A DNA stretch of 64,000 nucleotides from Alphaproteobacteria bacterium (lineage in GTDB: Bacteria; Pseudomonadota; Alphaproteobacteria; UBA8366; Aestuariispiraceae): positions 36,872-100,871 of the forward strand of contig JASJDC010000012.1 in NCBI GenBank assembly GCA_030065235.1. The letters run 5' to 3'. The notes beneath the pieces were generated by a model. The model had not been told where the DNA came from. It ran no database searches and worked only from the letters and a program-made list of their open reading frames with translations. Shown one piece after another: positions 37,465 through 46,807 of this stretch. The translations under genes were made by a program, and so were the position numbers. Each line of letters begins with the position of its first letter. The stretch's first letter is position 1.

Positions 37465-38620
37465 TAATCTCACCGGAGAACGTACAAAGCCCATCCCATA
37501 CGTCAACCTCTATGCGCAGTACCGAGACATTAGGTCGGAAATTGACGCTGCAATAGAAACAGTTATTGCGGAATCTTCATTTGTCAGAGGTGTGCATGTG
37601 GATCGTTTTGAGGAAGACTTTGCAGCAGTCATAGGCGCGTCCTACTGTGTCTCATGCGGCAATGGCACTGATGCGCTCTATATAGCCATGCGTGCTCTAG
37701 GACTAAAAAATGGTGATGAAGTCATCACTACAGCTCACTCTTGGATTGCAACATCGGAAACGATCACCCAGGCCGGCGGGCGGGTCGTCTTCTGTGATAC
37801 GGGGCGCGACACGTTCAACATTGATCCTAAGCTTATAGAAGACAAGATCAGTTCCCGGACTGTCGGGATAATCCCCGTGCACTTATATGGCCAGCCGGCA
37901 GACATGAAGGCGATCATGTCGATTGCTAGAAAATACAATCTTTGGGTGATTGAAGACTGCGCCCAAGCCCATCTTGCACAATACAGAGGTAGAGCTGTCG
38001 GCAACTTTGGCGATGCCGCAACTTTTTCATTTTACCCGAGCAAGAATCTTGGAGCGATGGGAGATGCTGGCGCTATTACAACGAATGACAGTAGTCTCGC
38101 TGACAGAATGGCGAGGTTTGCACGACATGGCGGACTGCGGAAAGGTGAGCATCAGATCGAGGGTATAAACAGCCGGCTTGATGGGTTGCAGGCGGCCATA
38201 CTGTCCGTAAAACTACAGTATTTGGACCGGTGGACCCGTGACCGGCGACTTAGAGCTGCTTTTTATGACAGCGCCCTTGCAGGCGCAGCAGGCCTTTGCA
38301 CACCGCGCAACTTTCACGGCTACGAACATGTCTATCATGTATACGCGGTTCGCCATGATCGTCGCGATCAACTTGCGGCCAGATTGTCTGAATTGGGCAT
38401 ACAGACACAGATCAACTATCCAATTGCCCTTCCTTTCCTTCCAGCGTACCAGAGATTTAGTCACCGGCCTGAGGAGTTTCCCAACGCATGGCACAATCAA
38501 TCCCGGGTTTTGTCATTGCCGCTTTATCCGGAACTTAAACACGAGGAGCAGGAGCGAGTGGTTCAGGCCATTATCGTCAGTTGCGAGCAACTTTCGGAAC
38601 ACGGGAACGACCAAAAATGA
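37448..38620 (+). CDS. DegT/DnrJ/EryC1 aminotransferase, WbpE-like
   Basis: PLP-dependent sugar aminotransferase (390 aa). YVNLYAQYRDIRSEID opens the protein. CGNGTDALYIAMRALGL binds the cofactor phosphate, VIEDCAQAH carries the cofactor-contact Asp, and FSFYPSKNLGAMGDAG has the likely PLP lysine, Lys199. By order it matches WbpE, which aminates C3 of the UDP-3-keto sugar. It overlaps its neighbours on both sides. Confidence 0.88.
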   Translation: MSNPASNLTGERTKPIPYVNLYAQYRDIRSEIDAAIETVIAESSFVRGVHVDRFEEDFAAVIGASYCVSCGNGTDALYIAMRALGLKNGDEVITTAHSWIATSETITQAGGRVVFCDTGRDTFNIDPKLIEDKISSRTVGIIPVHLYGQPADMKAIMSIARKYNLWVIEDCAQAHLAQYRGRAVGNFGDAATFSFYPSKNLGAMGDAGAITTNDSSLADRMARFARHGGLRKGEHQIEGINSRLDGLQAAILSVKLQYLDRWTRDRRLRAAFYDSALAGAAGLCTPRNFHGYEHVYHVYAVRHDRRDQLAARLSELGIQTQINYPIALPFLPAYQRFSHRPEEFPNAWHNQSRVLSLPLYPELKHEEQERVVQAIIVSCEQLSEHGNDQK

Positions 38621-39234
38621 TAGTCATCGTCGACTACGGCATGGGCAACGTTGGAGCCATAGTCAATATGCTGGATTTCCTGGGGCTCAATTCTCAGGTC
38701 AGTTCGGAGGCTTATGACTTAGAACAGGCAACCCATTTGATTCTTCCTGGCGTTGGCGCGTTCGATCGGGCGATGACTAGCCTTAGAGACTTGGACCTAG
38801 TCACCCCCCTGGAAATGGCAGTGTTTGATCGAGGGACACCGATCCTTGGAATCTGCCTGGGCATGCAGTTATTAGGACGAAGTAGTCAAGAAGGTTCCGG
38901 GGAACCCGGATTGGGTTGGATTCCAGCGGATACCATACGGCTAGACGGAGCCGCCGAGCAGGGCCTAAAAGTTCCTCACGTTGGATGGAACTCTGTTTAT
39001 AGTGCAAAGGAGAACCCATTGTTTTTGAATAGCTGTGTCAAAAAGAGGTATTATTTTGTGCATAGTTACCATATGCGTTGTGAGCATGGGGCTGACATAG
39101 CGGCAACTTGTGAGTATGGCGAAACCATTTGTTGCGCTGTGTCTCACGGACATATCCATGGTGTGCAGTTCCATCCCGAAAAAAGTCACCGTCACGGTAT
39201 GGCGCTTCTTAGTTCCTTTGCCCAGTTGAGTTAA
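38617..39234 (+). CDS. hisH: HisH-type glutaminase for sugar amidination
   Basis: Class I glutamine amidotransferase (205 aa) that supplies ammonia to the partner HisF. The nucleophile is Cys80 in ILGICLGMQLL, and the His/Glu pair is in GVQFHPEKS. In a glycan locus beside HisF and a WbpG-like protein, this copy most likely serves acetamidino-sugar synthesis and not histidine biosynthesis, as for HisH2 of Pseudomonas aeruginosa O5. ATGA overlap with the aminotransferase. Confidence 0.9.
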   Translation: MIVIVDYGMGNVGAIVNMLDFLGLNSQVSSEAYDLEQATHLILPGVGAFDRAMTSLRDLDLVTPLEMAVFDRGTPILGICLGMQLLGRSSQEGSGEPGLGWIPADTIRLDGAAEQGLKVPHVGWNSVYSAKENPLFLNSCVKKRYYFVHSYHMRCEHGADIAATCEYGETICCAVSHGHIHGVQFHPEKSHRHGMALLSSFAQLS

Positions 39235-40005
39235 TTGGTTCTCCGCCTAATCCCCGTCTTGCTTCTAGATCGCAAGAGGCGTCTTGTAAAAACCGTTGGG
39301 TTCGGCGAACGCACGTATATCGGTGATCCCTTCAACGTTATCCGCATATTCAATGAAAAAGAGGTTGATGAGATCTGCATTCTGGATATTGACGCAAGTG
39401 TGGACGGACGATCCCCTGATTCTGGCTTTGTAAGCGAGCTAGCCTCTGAGTGTTTCATGCCCCTTGGATACGGCGGTGGTATATCGTCCCGGCGAGATGC
39501 CGGAAATCTTTTTAGAGCTGGCGTGGAGAAGGTCATCCTGGGCGCCTGCGCAAGTGATGGAAAGCTGATCGAAGTTATTTCCAGAGACTATGGATCACAG
39601 GCTATAGTAGTTTCCGTTGATGTCGCTCGCTCCGGCTACGGATGGGAGGTAAGAACGTTCTCTGGCAAAAAAGTTGTTAGCGATGACCCTTTCGAATACG
39701 CAGATAGAATGGTGGCGTTCGGCGCCGGAGAGATTCTTCTGTGCGATATCGATCGAGATGGGACACGTTCAGGCTATGATCTCGAGTTGGTTCATTTGAT
39801 GTCTGCAAACCTTTCGGTCCCTCTTATAGCTCTGGGCGGAGCAGGTGAGCGGAATCATCTCCGTGAAGGTTTGGTCGCTGGAGCGCAAGCTGTAGCTTCG
39901 GGTAGTGCGTTTGTTTTTCAGGGACGGCTGCGCGCGGTACTCATAACCTATCCGACCGGAGAGGAAATGGAGGAAATAGTAGCAAACATGGTGTCAGGTC
40001 GCTGA
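39235..40005 (+). CDS. hisF: HisF-type cyclase paralogue for sugar amidination
   Basis: TIM-barrel partner of HisH (256 aa), typical HisF length. RLIPVLLLDRKRRLVKTVGF opens the protein, and VDEICILDIDAS, MPLGYGGGIS and LIALGGAGE are barrel strands. Histidine-pathway HisF proteins start with IIPCLDVKDGRVVKG; here the residues differ (LLDRKRRLVKT), as in the paralogues found with WbpG. It begins at TTG directly after the hisH stop (TAATTG). Confidence 0.88.
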   Translation: MVLRLIPVLLLDRKRRLVKTVGFGERTYIGDPFNVIRIFNEKEVDEICILDIDASVDGRSPDSGFVSELASECFMPLGYGGGISSRRDAGNLFRAGVEKVILGACASDGKLIEVISRDYGSQAIVVSVDVARSGYGWEVRTFSGKKVVSDDPFEYADRMVAFGAGEILLCDIDRDGTRSGYDLELVHLMSANLSVPLIALGGAGERNHLREGLVAGAQAVASGSAFVFQGRLRAVLITYPTGEEMEEIVANMVSGR

Positions 40006-40034
40006 GAGAACAACAAATTTGTTCGCGCTGCGTC

Positions 40035-41129
40035 ATGGATTACTCTGATCCTGAGATCGTTTTTGATGAGCAGGGTGTGTGCAATTACTGTACCGATGCG
40101 TTCTCACGTATGCCCGTCGAGTGGTTTCGGGGGCCGAAAGGGCGCCGAAAACTAAATTCCCTTGTAAGGAAACTTAAATTAGACAGTGCGGGTAAACCTT
40201 ATGACGCTGTGATCGGCCTTAGCGGAGGTGTTGATAGTTCGTATCTGGCGCATGTTCTCAGGGTTGAGTATGGGCTACGGCTTCTCGCTGTACATGTAGA
40301 CGGCGGTTGGAATACGGAAGCGGCCGTTCGCAACATCGAACTTCTGGTTCGGTCATTAGATATAGATCTATTTACTTACGTCGTTGATTGGGAGGAAATG
40401 AGGGATCTTCAACTTTCCTTCCTTAAGTCTTCTGTAATCAATCAGGATATCCCTCAGGACCACGCCTTTTTTTCCACACTTTACCGAACGGCACGTAAAT
40501 TCAACATTCACCATTTTCTGAGCGGCGTAAACTTTAGCAGTGAATGCGTGATGGTGCCGAACAGGGGATATCCGGCCATGGACGGCCGACATTTACGAGC
40601 AATTCACAAACGTTTCGGCAAACTCAACCTCAATACTTATCCTGTCATGAGCGTATTCGAGTATCTATCAATGACGACATTTAGAAAACAATTAAAAATA
40701 GTAAAACCACTGAACTATTTAGACTACGATAAGAACAAAGCTAAACGCTTCCTAGTGAAGAGTATCGGTTACAAGGACTATGGAGGCAAGCATAGCGAGT
40801 CGCGTTTCACTAAGTTTTATCAGGACGTTTACCTACCGGCCCGATTCCAGTTTGACAAACGCCGCCTGCACCTTTCAAGCCAGATAGTTGCAGGACAGGT
40901 GACACGAGAACAGGCCCTGGAGGAGCTTTCTCAACCCGTAATTGACGAAGACCAGATTAGGCATGAACTTAAGTTTATAGCAAAAAAATTGCGGGTCTCG
41001 ATTGAAGAACTTCGTGAACTAATTGGAAGTCCTCCGATAGATCATGAAAGTTACCCGAACAGTAGATGGCTCTATCGTACTGGCGCGATGATCAAACGGC
41101 TAGGCCGCCGCCTCGCTAGGGCACAATGA
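40035..41129 (+). CDS. N-acetyl sugar amidotransferase, WbpG/PseA-like
   Basis: ATP-dependent enzyme that, with ammonia from HisH-HisF, turns an N-acetyl group into acetamidino. PP-loop VIGLSGGVDSSYLAHV and an N-terminal zinc-type cysteine pair (CNYC) are present. The first standard start is ATG 40035. However, the frame just upstream encodes ICSRCVMDYSDP, which supplies the second conserved CxxC of the family. Real translation may start earlier, for example at CTG 40002. I give the ATG and flag the doubt. Confidence 0.85.
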   Translation: MDYSDPEIVFDEQGVCNYCTDAFSRMPVEWFRGPKGRRKLNSLVRKLKLDSAGKPYDAVIGLSGGVDSSYLAHVLRVEYGLRLLAVHVDGGWNTEAAVRNIELLVRSLDIDLFTYVVDWEEMRDLQLSFLKSSVINQDIPQDHAFFSTLYRTARKFNIHHFLSGVNFSSECVMVPNRGYPAMDGRHLRAIHKRFGKLNLNTYPVMSVFEYLSMTTFRKQLKIVKPLNYLDYDKNKAKRFLVKSIGYKDYGGKHSESRFTKFYQDVYLPARFQFDKRRLHLSSQIVAGQVTREQALEELSQPVIDEDQIRHELKFIAKKLRVSIEELRELIGSPPIDHESYPNSRWLYRTGAMIKRLGRRLARAQ

Positions 41130-42913
41130 TTTCGGCTATTCTCCAAAGATACAAGGTATTTTCTCTACTTAGTGCAGAGCAACTCAGATCGGCGCGAAAG
41201 TTGATCGTCTTGATGTTATTTGGCATGTTGCTCGAGATGCTCGGCGTTGGTCTCGTTGTGCCAGTCATCATTTTATTGGTGCAGTCAGATCCGTCTGTTT
41301 TTCTCCCTATTGGTTTTTTTGGGATTGGGGAATTTCTAGAAACTGTTTCTCGCGAAAAGTTACTTGTACTTTCGCTAATTCTCATAACTGCAGTCTATGC
41401 GCTCAAGAGTTCTTTTTTGTCTTTTTTATCATGGAAACGGTCATGTTTTGCCTTTGACCTACAAGCTGAATTTTCGGAGCGCTTGTTCACCACCTATATC
41501 AATCAGCCATATAACTTTCATTTGCAGCGTAATTCAGCTCAATTGATACGTAATGCGAGCGTTGAACTTACGATTTGGACCGCCAACGTTGTAATGCCTA
41601 CTTTGCAGCTGCTCACGGAGGTCATGGTCGTATTCGGATTATGCTTGCTTCTATTGGCGGTGGAGCCAGTAGGGGTCGTTTTAGTAGTGACAGTTCTTAC
41701 TATTCTTATTGGGATATTTTACTATGTATTGCGCCAGAGAATTTCGGCTTGGGGAAAACAACGCCAATATCATGAGGGGATGCGAATTCAGCATCTTCAG
41801 CAAAGTTTGGGTAGCATCAAGGAAGTGAAGCTAATGGGTCGTGAAGATGATTTTCGCGTCCAATTCGCTGCTGACGTTTTCGCAAGTGCGCGTGCTGGCC
41901 AAAAGCAGGCTGCGTTTCTACAGATACCGGGTCTATGGCTTGAGTTCTTTGGCGTTCTTGGTTTGGCGATGCTTGTGGCTACTCTTTTGAGCTTAGGAAA
42001 ATCTACCGAGGTCATCCTCCCGATACTTGGGTTGTTTGCAGCAGCTTCGTTTCGTCTCATGCCTTCGGCCAACCGGATACTGGCTTCGTTACAGTCTTTG
42101 CGTTTTGGATTGCCAGTTGCGGAGGTCCTTTATCAGGAGTTATGTTTGGAGGCTGACACCAAGCCTGTCCAATCCGATGGTCGCCAGTTGGATTTCTCGG
42201 ATCGTGTTGAATTAAGGAATTTGTCCTTCCGGTACGATGGAACGGATAACAGGGCGCTTTCTGATATCTCGCTGACTATATCACAAGGCGAGTCGGTCGG
42301 ATTTGTAGGCCCAAGCGGATCCGGCAAGAGCACCCTCATTGATTTGTTGCTTGGGCTGATAGAACCGCAAGCAGGAACTATTCTTGTTGATGGAAGAGAT
42401 ATTCGTGGCTGCCTTCGAGGATGGCAAAGTCTTGTTGGCTATGTCCCTCAGACTATCTATTTGACCGATGATAGTTTGCGCAGGAATATTGCTTTGGGTA
42501 TCCCTGAAAGTGATATCAGCTATAATGCTGTGCAAGCGGCTGTTGAAGCCGCGCAGCTTGGAGACTGGGTTTCCAGTCTGCCGCAAGGGCTTGACACGAT
42601 TGTTGGTGAACGAGGGGTCCGCCTGTCGGGCGGTCAACGACAACGTGTAGGTATTGCGCGCGCTTTATACCATGATCCTGAAGTGCTTGTTTTTGACGAA
42701 GCGACAAGTTCGTTGGATAATTCGACCGAGAAAGAGGTCATGGCGTCAGTAGCCGCATTAAAGGGCAAGAAGACGCTGATTATGATTGCTCATCGAACAA
42801 GTACGTTAACTCAATGCGACAGGCTTTATAGGCTTGATCATGGCCGTATCACTCAAACATTGGCGCCGCGAGACTTGTTGCAACATGAAGAGATGAGCGG
42901 GTTGTCGGTATGA
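41126..42913 (+). CDS. ABC exporter with fused ATPase, PglK-like flippase
   Basis: A half-transporter of 595 aa: about six membrane helices in the first 320 residues, then an ATPase domain. Walker [19 protein letters not shown]-loop GYVPQTIYLTDDSLRRNIA, signature VRLSGGQRQRVGIARAL and Walker B VLVFDEATSSLD are all present. The layout matches PglK-type lipid-linked oligosaccharide flippases. No Wzx/Wzy pair is seen in this locus. It overlaps both neighbours by four bases. Confidence 0.9.
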   Translation: MISAILQRYKVFSLLSAEQLRSARKLIVLMLFGMLLEMLGVGLVVPVIILLVQSDPSVFLPIGFFGIGEFLETVSREKLLVLSLILITAVYALKSSFLSFLSWKRSCFAFDLQAEFSERLFTTYINQPYNFHLQRNSAQLIRNASVELTIWTANVVMPTLQLLTEVMVVFGLCLLLLAVEPVGVVLVVTVLTILIGIFYYVLRQRISAWGKQRQYHEGMRIQHLQQSLGSIKEVKLMGREDDFRVQFAADVFASARAGQKQAAFLQIPGLWLEFFGVLGLAMLVATLLSLGKSTEVILPILGLFAAASFRLMPSANRILASLQSLRFGLPVAEVLYQELCLEADTKPVQSDGRQLDFSDRVELRNLSFRYDGTDNRALSDISLTISQGESVGFVGPSGSGKSTLIDLLLGLIEPQAGTILVDGRDIRGCLRGWQSLVGYVPQTIYLTDDSLRRNIALGIPESDISYNAVQAAVEAAQLGDWVSSLPQGLDTIVGERGVRLSGGQRQRVGIARALYHDPEVLVFDEATSSLDNSTEKEVMASVAALKGKKTLIMIAHRTSTLTQCDRLYRLDHGRITQTLAPRDLLQHEEMSGLSV

Positions 42914-43965
42914 TCGCAGATATCAACATCGGACCATATAGTATCGGTACAAACAAACGTACATTTGTCATTGCCGAAGCAGGCGTTAATCATAACGGTG
43001 ATGAGGGCTTGGCGACAGAGTTGGTGCGCCAGGCGAAAAACGCCGGCGCGGATTGCGTCAAATTTCAGACGTTTAAGGCCGAACGGGTTGTGACCGCAAA
43101 CGCGCCGAAAGCCAACTATCAGAAGGCCGTCACCGACCCAAATCAATCTCAGCTAGACATGCTTCGCTCTGTCGAGTTGTCCGAACATGCTTACGGCGAT
43201 CTTGTGTCACTATGTAAATCAATGGACATTGTGTTCACCTCCACGCCTTACAATGAAGAAGATATAGATTTCCTTAATGAATTGGGTGTGCCACTGCTTA
43301 AATCGGCATCGATTCACATTGCGGAGCCTCGTTTTCTTCAACGCCTTGGTGAAACTGGTCTGCCTCTTGTGGTGTCAACTGGTATGGCCGTTTGGCCTGA
43401 GATTTACGAAGCAGTCGATGCTATTCGAGCAACAGGCAACGAGCAGTTTGTTCTACTTCAGTGTACGACCAATTACCCTTCCCTGCTTTCAGATACCCAT
43501 CTAAACGCAATGGTCGAAATGGGTAATCGAGCGCAGTGTCTTGTCGGCTATTCGGACCATACACAATCACATGTCCCGTGTCTTGGCGCGATTGCGCTTG
43601 GTGCGTGTGTTGTGGAGAAGCATTTCACTCTCAATAACGATTTTCCCGGCCCGGATCACAGTACGTCTGAGACGCCTGACAGCTTTGCTAAATTGGTGAA
43701 TGGTTTGCGCGACATGGAGGTTGCACTTGGAAATAATCAGAAGACGCCAACAGCTGCTGAACGCGCCAACATGACTGGCATGCGTCGATCTATCGCCGTA
43801 CGTTGCGCGTTGCCGGCGGGGCACGTTATCTCCGACGAGGATCTGACCTGTAAACGTCCTGCCAGCGGTATCGCTCCAAGAGAATGGAGTCGGCTTATTG
43901 GACGTCGGACGGTTCGGGAAATACCGGATGGGTCGCTGCTCGCGTGGGATGACGTCAGCAATTAA
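42910..43965 (+). CDS. NeuB-family nonulosonic acid synthase (first copy)
   Basis: Condenses phosphoenolpyruvate with an N-acyl-hexosamine to form a sialic-, legionaminic- or pseudaminic-type acid (351 aa). FVIAEAGVNHNGDEGLATEL and CVKFQTFKAERV open the TIM barrel, and LQCTTNYPS and GYSDHTQS are conserved. A SAF antifreeze-like domain closes the protein (RRSIAVRCALPAGHVISDEDL). Which nine-carbon acid it makes cannot be read from the sequence. The ATG overlaps the ABC gene stop. Confidence 0.9.
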   Translation: MIADINIGPYSIGTNKRTFVIAEAGVNHNGDEGLATELVRQAKNAGADCVKFQTFKAERVVTANAPKANYQKAVTDPNQSQLDMLRSVELSEHAYGDLVSLCKSMDIVFTSTPYNEEDIDFLNELGVPLLKSASIHIAEPRFLQRLGETGLPLVVSTGMAVWPEIYEAVDAIRATGNEQFVLLQCTTNYPSLLSDTHLNAMVEMGNRAQCLVGYSDHTQSHVPCLGAIALGACVVEKHFTLNNDFPGPDHSTSETPDSFAKLVNGLRDMEVALGNNQKTPTAAERANMTGMRRSIAVRCALPAGHVISDEDLTCKRPASGIAPREWSRLIGRRTVREIPDGSLLAWDDVSN

Positions 43966-44410
43966 GTCACACGCCATGAGTCCCGGCGAAGCAACTGCCC
44001 TGCAGAAAATGATGGAATCAGAGTGCTCAGAGTATCTGTTGCACTTCACGGCGTTTAGTGAACCTTCGTCACTATCCAACCAAATTTCGTTAGCTAGGCG
44101 TGATGCGTTCTTTTCTCTATTTGTTAACGATTGTCTAGCAGGGTTCTTTTGCCTAAGGGGGCTTGACCTGGGATATGTAAGACCAAGTTTCGGCGTCTAC
44201 GTAGCGAGCGAATATCAGGGCCAAGGCTTGGCGCGTTCTGCCCTTCGTGAAGCGGAGTCATGGTGTAGGAAGAATCTCGTACCCGCGATTATGCTAAAGG
44301 TCGCAGAGAAAAATCGCCGTGCTTTTGATTTGTATAGAACGAACGGATTTAGACGTATTGGTTTTTGTGCCAGGAGCGGACAAATGATAATGGAAAAAAG
44401 GTTACTGTGA
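43949..44410 (+). CDS. GNAT-family N-acetyltransferase
   Basis: About 153 aa with the GNAT acetyl-CoA motif FGVYVASEYQGQGLARSALREAE and a late ENRRAFDLYRTNGFRRIG segment. In this locus it probably acylates an amino sugar. The ATG at 43949 lies inside neuB; a second ATG at 43976 is possible. It ends right against the next gene, whose ATG follows at once. Confidence 0.85.
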   Translation: MTSAIKSHAMSPGEATALQKMMESECSEYLLHFTAFSEPSSLSNQISLARRDAFFSLFVNDCLAGFFCLRGLDLGYVRPSFGVYVASEYQGQGLARSALREAESWCRKNLVPAIMLKVAEKNRRAFDLYRTNGFRRIGFCARSGQMIMEKRLL

Positions 44411-45289
44411 ATGTCGCTATGGCTATCATCTGGAGCATTCAGGACCGATGATGTTTCGGAACTATTCTCATTGGCGCATACGCATGGGATTTATAATATA
44501 GAGTTGAGTTCAGGAATGGACTATCATCCAGACGTAATGCGTCTATTGGATGAGGAGATCGAAAGAGGTGTACTTAACCTTATCGTTCATAATTATTTCC
44601 CCGCTCCGAATACGCCTATTGTATTGAATATTGCCTCTTTGGATCCTGCCGGTCTCGAAGAAACACATAGATTTGGGTCAGAAGCAATTAAGTTGGCGCA
44701 TAAACTCGGCGCGCCTTTCTATAGCATTCATGCAGGTTTCGCTGCGAACTTGCGACCAGAGCATCTGGGCAAGCCGGGACATCTTGCAGACATACTCACA
44801 GCTGATGACATTGACGTTGTGAAAGCATACAGGGTCATGATTGACACAACACGTTGCTTAGCGGAACAGGCGGCAGAATTGGGATTGGATTTACTTGTTG
44901 AAAACAATGTAGTTTCTCCGATCTTTCTTGAAAAGATGCCTGTGAATCCTTTGTTGCTGACCGAGGCGCAAGAAATACTTCAATTCTTTGGAGATGTAGA
45001 CAGACCGAACGTTGGTCTTCTTTTGGATGTCGCACACGCACGTGTGTCCGCAAGAGCGCTGAATTGGTCAGTTCATCAGTTCGTTGATCTCGTAGGTGAA
45101 CATGTGGGGTGTTTACATCTGTCGGACAATGACGGGCGACAAGACAATAACCGCCCAATAACTAGCGACTCATGGTTCTTGCCCCGACTAAAGGACTTCA
45201 GGGATTGCGAAATCGTCATTGAAGTATACAATCTAGAGCCGTATGAAATGCATCAGCAGATTGCTTTAGTTCAGGGCCACATGGGCTAG
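44411..45289 (+). CDS. sugar phosphate isomerase/epimerase-like TIM-barrel protein
   Basis: A 292-aa protein of the xylose-isomerase-like/AP-endonuclease-2 barrel family. Metal-binding positions are suggested by YSIHAGF, LLVENN, LLLDVAHARVSA, CLHLSDNDG and IVIEVYN. Such proteins isomerise or epimerise keto-sugars. In this locus it may shape the precursor of one of the two NeuB enzymes; this is inference. It lies tightly between the GNAT gene and the CBS-aminotransferase gene. Confidence 0.82.
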   Translation: MSLWLSSGAFRTDDVSELFSLAHTHGIYNIELSSGMDYHPDVMRLLDEEIERGVLNLIVHNYFPAPNTPIVLNIASLDPAGLEETHRFGSEAIKLAHKLGAPFYSIHAGFAANLRPEHLGKPGHLADILTADDIDVVKAYRVMIDTTRCLAEQAAELGLDLLVENNVVSPIFLEKMPVNPLLLTEAQEILQFFGDVDRPNVGLLLDVAHARVSARALNWSVHQFVDLVGEHVGCLHLSDNDGRQDNNRPITSDSWFLPRLKDFRDCEIVIEVYNLEPYEMHQQIALVQGHMG

Positions 45290-45291
45290 CC

Positions 45292-46728
45292 ATGCGCGAC
45301 ATCACGGGAAATCTCATCATTTCCGGCAGCACAGTCAAAGCCGCTATGCAGCAGCTAAATGAGGGCATAGACGGTATCTTGCTCTGCACAGATGAAGATG
45401 GAGTGATGCAAGGTCTACTTACAGATGGCGATGTGCGCCGCGCCTTACTACAGGGTGCGGATTTGAGTGATCCGGTTAAATCAATAATGAACCGTGCCTT
45501 TATTAGCGGCAACGTCGAAAATTCTCGTGAGGAGAACCTAAAGATTCTCGATTCGGTGATCCGTCACGTGCCTATACTTGATTCAGCCGGGAAACCCGTA
45601 GATATGGTGTCATGGTCCGAACTGTGGCGTCTGCCGATCACCACTCCTTCTCTTGCAGGAAACGAACTGAAATACGTCGCCGACTGTATTGAAACCGTAT
45701 GGATCTCGTCGCAGGGTGGCTATATCGAGGGGTTCCAGAATGCCTTTAGCGCGTATCATGGCTCGGGTATGGCATTGTGTACCTCATCAGGTACGACAGC
45801 ACTGCATCTTGCGCTGGTGGCTCTGGGTATAGGCCCCGGTGACGAGGTCGTTGTCCCGGACATTACATTTGGGGCGAGCGCCAATGTAGTTGTACACACC
45901 GGTGCCCGACCTGTTTTTGTTGATGTACATCCGGAAACGCTCACCATGGATGTTCAATGCTTAAAAGGGGCAATCACCGAAAATACGAAAGCTGTTATGC
46001 CTGTGCATCTCTATGGCCATCCATGCGACATGGACCCGATCATCGAAATTGCGCAGAATTATGACTTAAGAGTTGTAGAAGATTGCGCCGAAGCATTGGG
46101 TGCTGAGTACAAGGGGCAAAAAGTTGGTTTGTTAGGTGACGTCGGCTGTTTTAGCTTTTTTGCTAATAAAGTGATTACGACGGGCGAAGGAGGTATGGTG
46201 CTGACGAAGGATCATGATCTATTTGACCGTTTGTCTCTTTATCGCGACCATGGCATGAGCAAAGACAGAAAGTATTGGCACCTGGTGCCTGGATTTAACT
46301 ACCGTATGACCAACCTACAGGCCGCCGTAGGGTTGGCGCAGTTAGAACGAATTGATCATTTTCTGCAACAACGTGATCGGGTCGTAGATACCTATTACAA
46401 CCGTTTGAAAGACATAGCAGGGATAAAGACGCCATTAACGGCGTCGTGGGCGAGGAACATCCACTGGCTGTATTCAATTATTGTCATACCGGAGATTCTC
46501 GGAATAGATCGGGAAGAGCTCGCACTTGAGCTACATAAACACGGTATAGAAACACGCCCAGTGTTTCCGCCGTTGCATGCTCAGCCAGCATATCGTGGTC
46601 AAGATGGATCGTTTCCAACATCCGAGTACTTTGCGGCGCATGGCCTGAGCCTTCCGACAGGAAACACGCTGTCGGTGCAAGAGGCGGATCATGTTGGCGA
46701 AATGATTAGACGAGTAGTCCAAGCATAA
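45292..46728 (+). CDS. CBS-domain and DegT/DnrJ/EryC1 aminotransferase fusion
   Basis: A 478-aa two-part protein. Residues about 1-115 form a CBS pair: GILLCTDEDGVMQGLLTDGD, IMNRAFISGN and HVPILDSAGKPVDMVS. From about residue 120 a complete sugar aminotransferase follows: CTSSGTTALHLALVALG, VVEDCAEALGAEYKG, and PLP lysine Lys293 in FFANKVITTGEGG. A CBS pair with this pattern is usually seen fused to nucleotidyltransferases (PtmE type) in legionaminic acid loci, so this partner is unusual. The CBS part may sense a nucleotide. The length shows no break between domains. Confidence 0.88.
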   Translation: MRDITGNLIISGSTVKAAMQQLNEGIDGILLCTDEDGVMQGLLTDGDVRRALLQGADLSDPVKSIMNRAFISGNVENSREENLKILDSVIRHVPILDSAGKPVDMVSWSELWRLPITTPSLAGNELKYVADCIETVWISSQGGYIEGFQNAFSAYHGSGMALCTSSGTTALHLALVALGIGPGDEVVVPDITFGASANVVVHTGARPVFVDVHPETLTMDVQCLKGAITENTKAVMPVHLYGHPCDMDPIIEIAQNYDLRVVEDCAEALGAEYKGQKVGLLGDVGCFSFFANKVITTGEGGMVLTKDHDLFDRLSLYRDHGMSKDRKYWHLVPGFNYRMTNLQAAVGLAQLERIDHFLQQRDRVVDTYYNRLKDIAGIKTPLTASWARNIHWLYSIIVIPEILGIDREELALELHKHGIETRPVFPPLHAQPAYRGQDGSFPTSEYFAAHGLSLPTGNTLSVQEADHVGEMIRRVVQA

Positions 46729-46807
46729 ATGTTCATATGTTCCATTCGGTACGATTTGAACTCAAAACGCCCATGTTACTGATTGTCTTAAAGGGGTCGG
46801 CCAAGAA

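Noticed and set aside
38617..40005. hisH and hisF read as histidine biosynthesis genes
   Set aside because: They sit in a glycan locus with no other his genes and next to a WbpG-like amidotransferase; the HisF start also differs from the histidine-pathway type.
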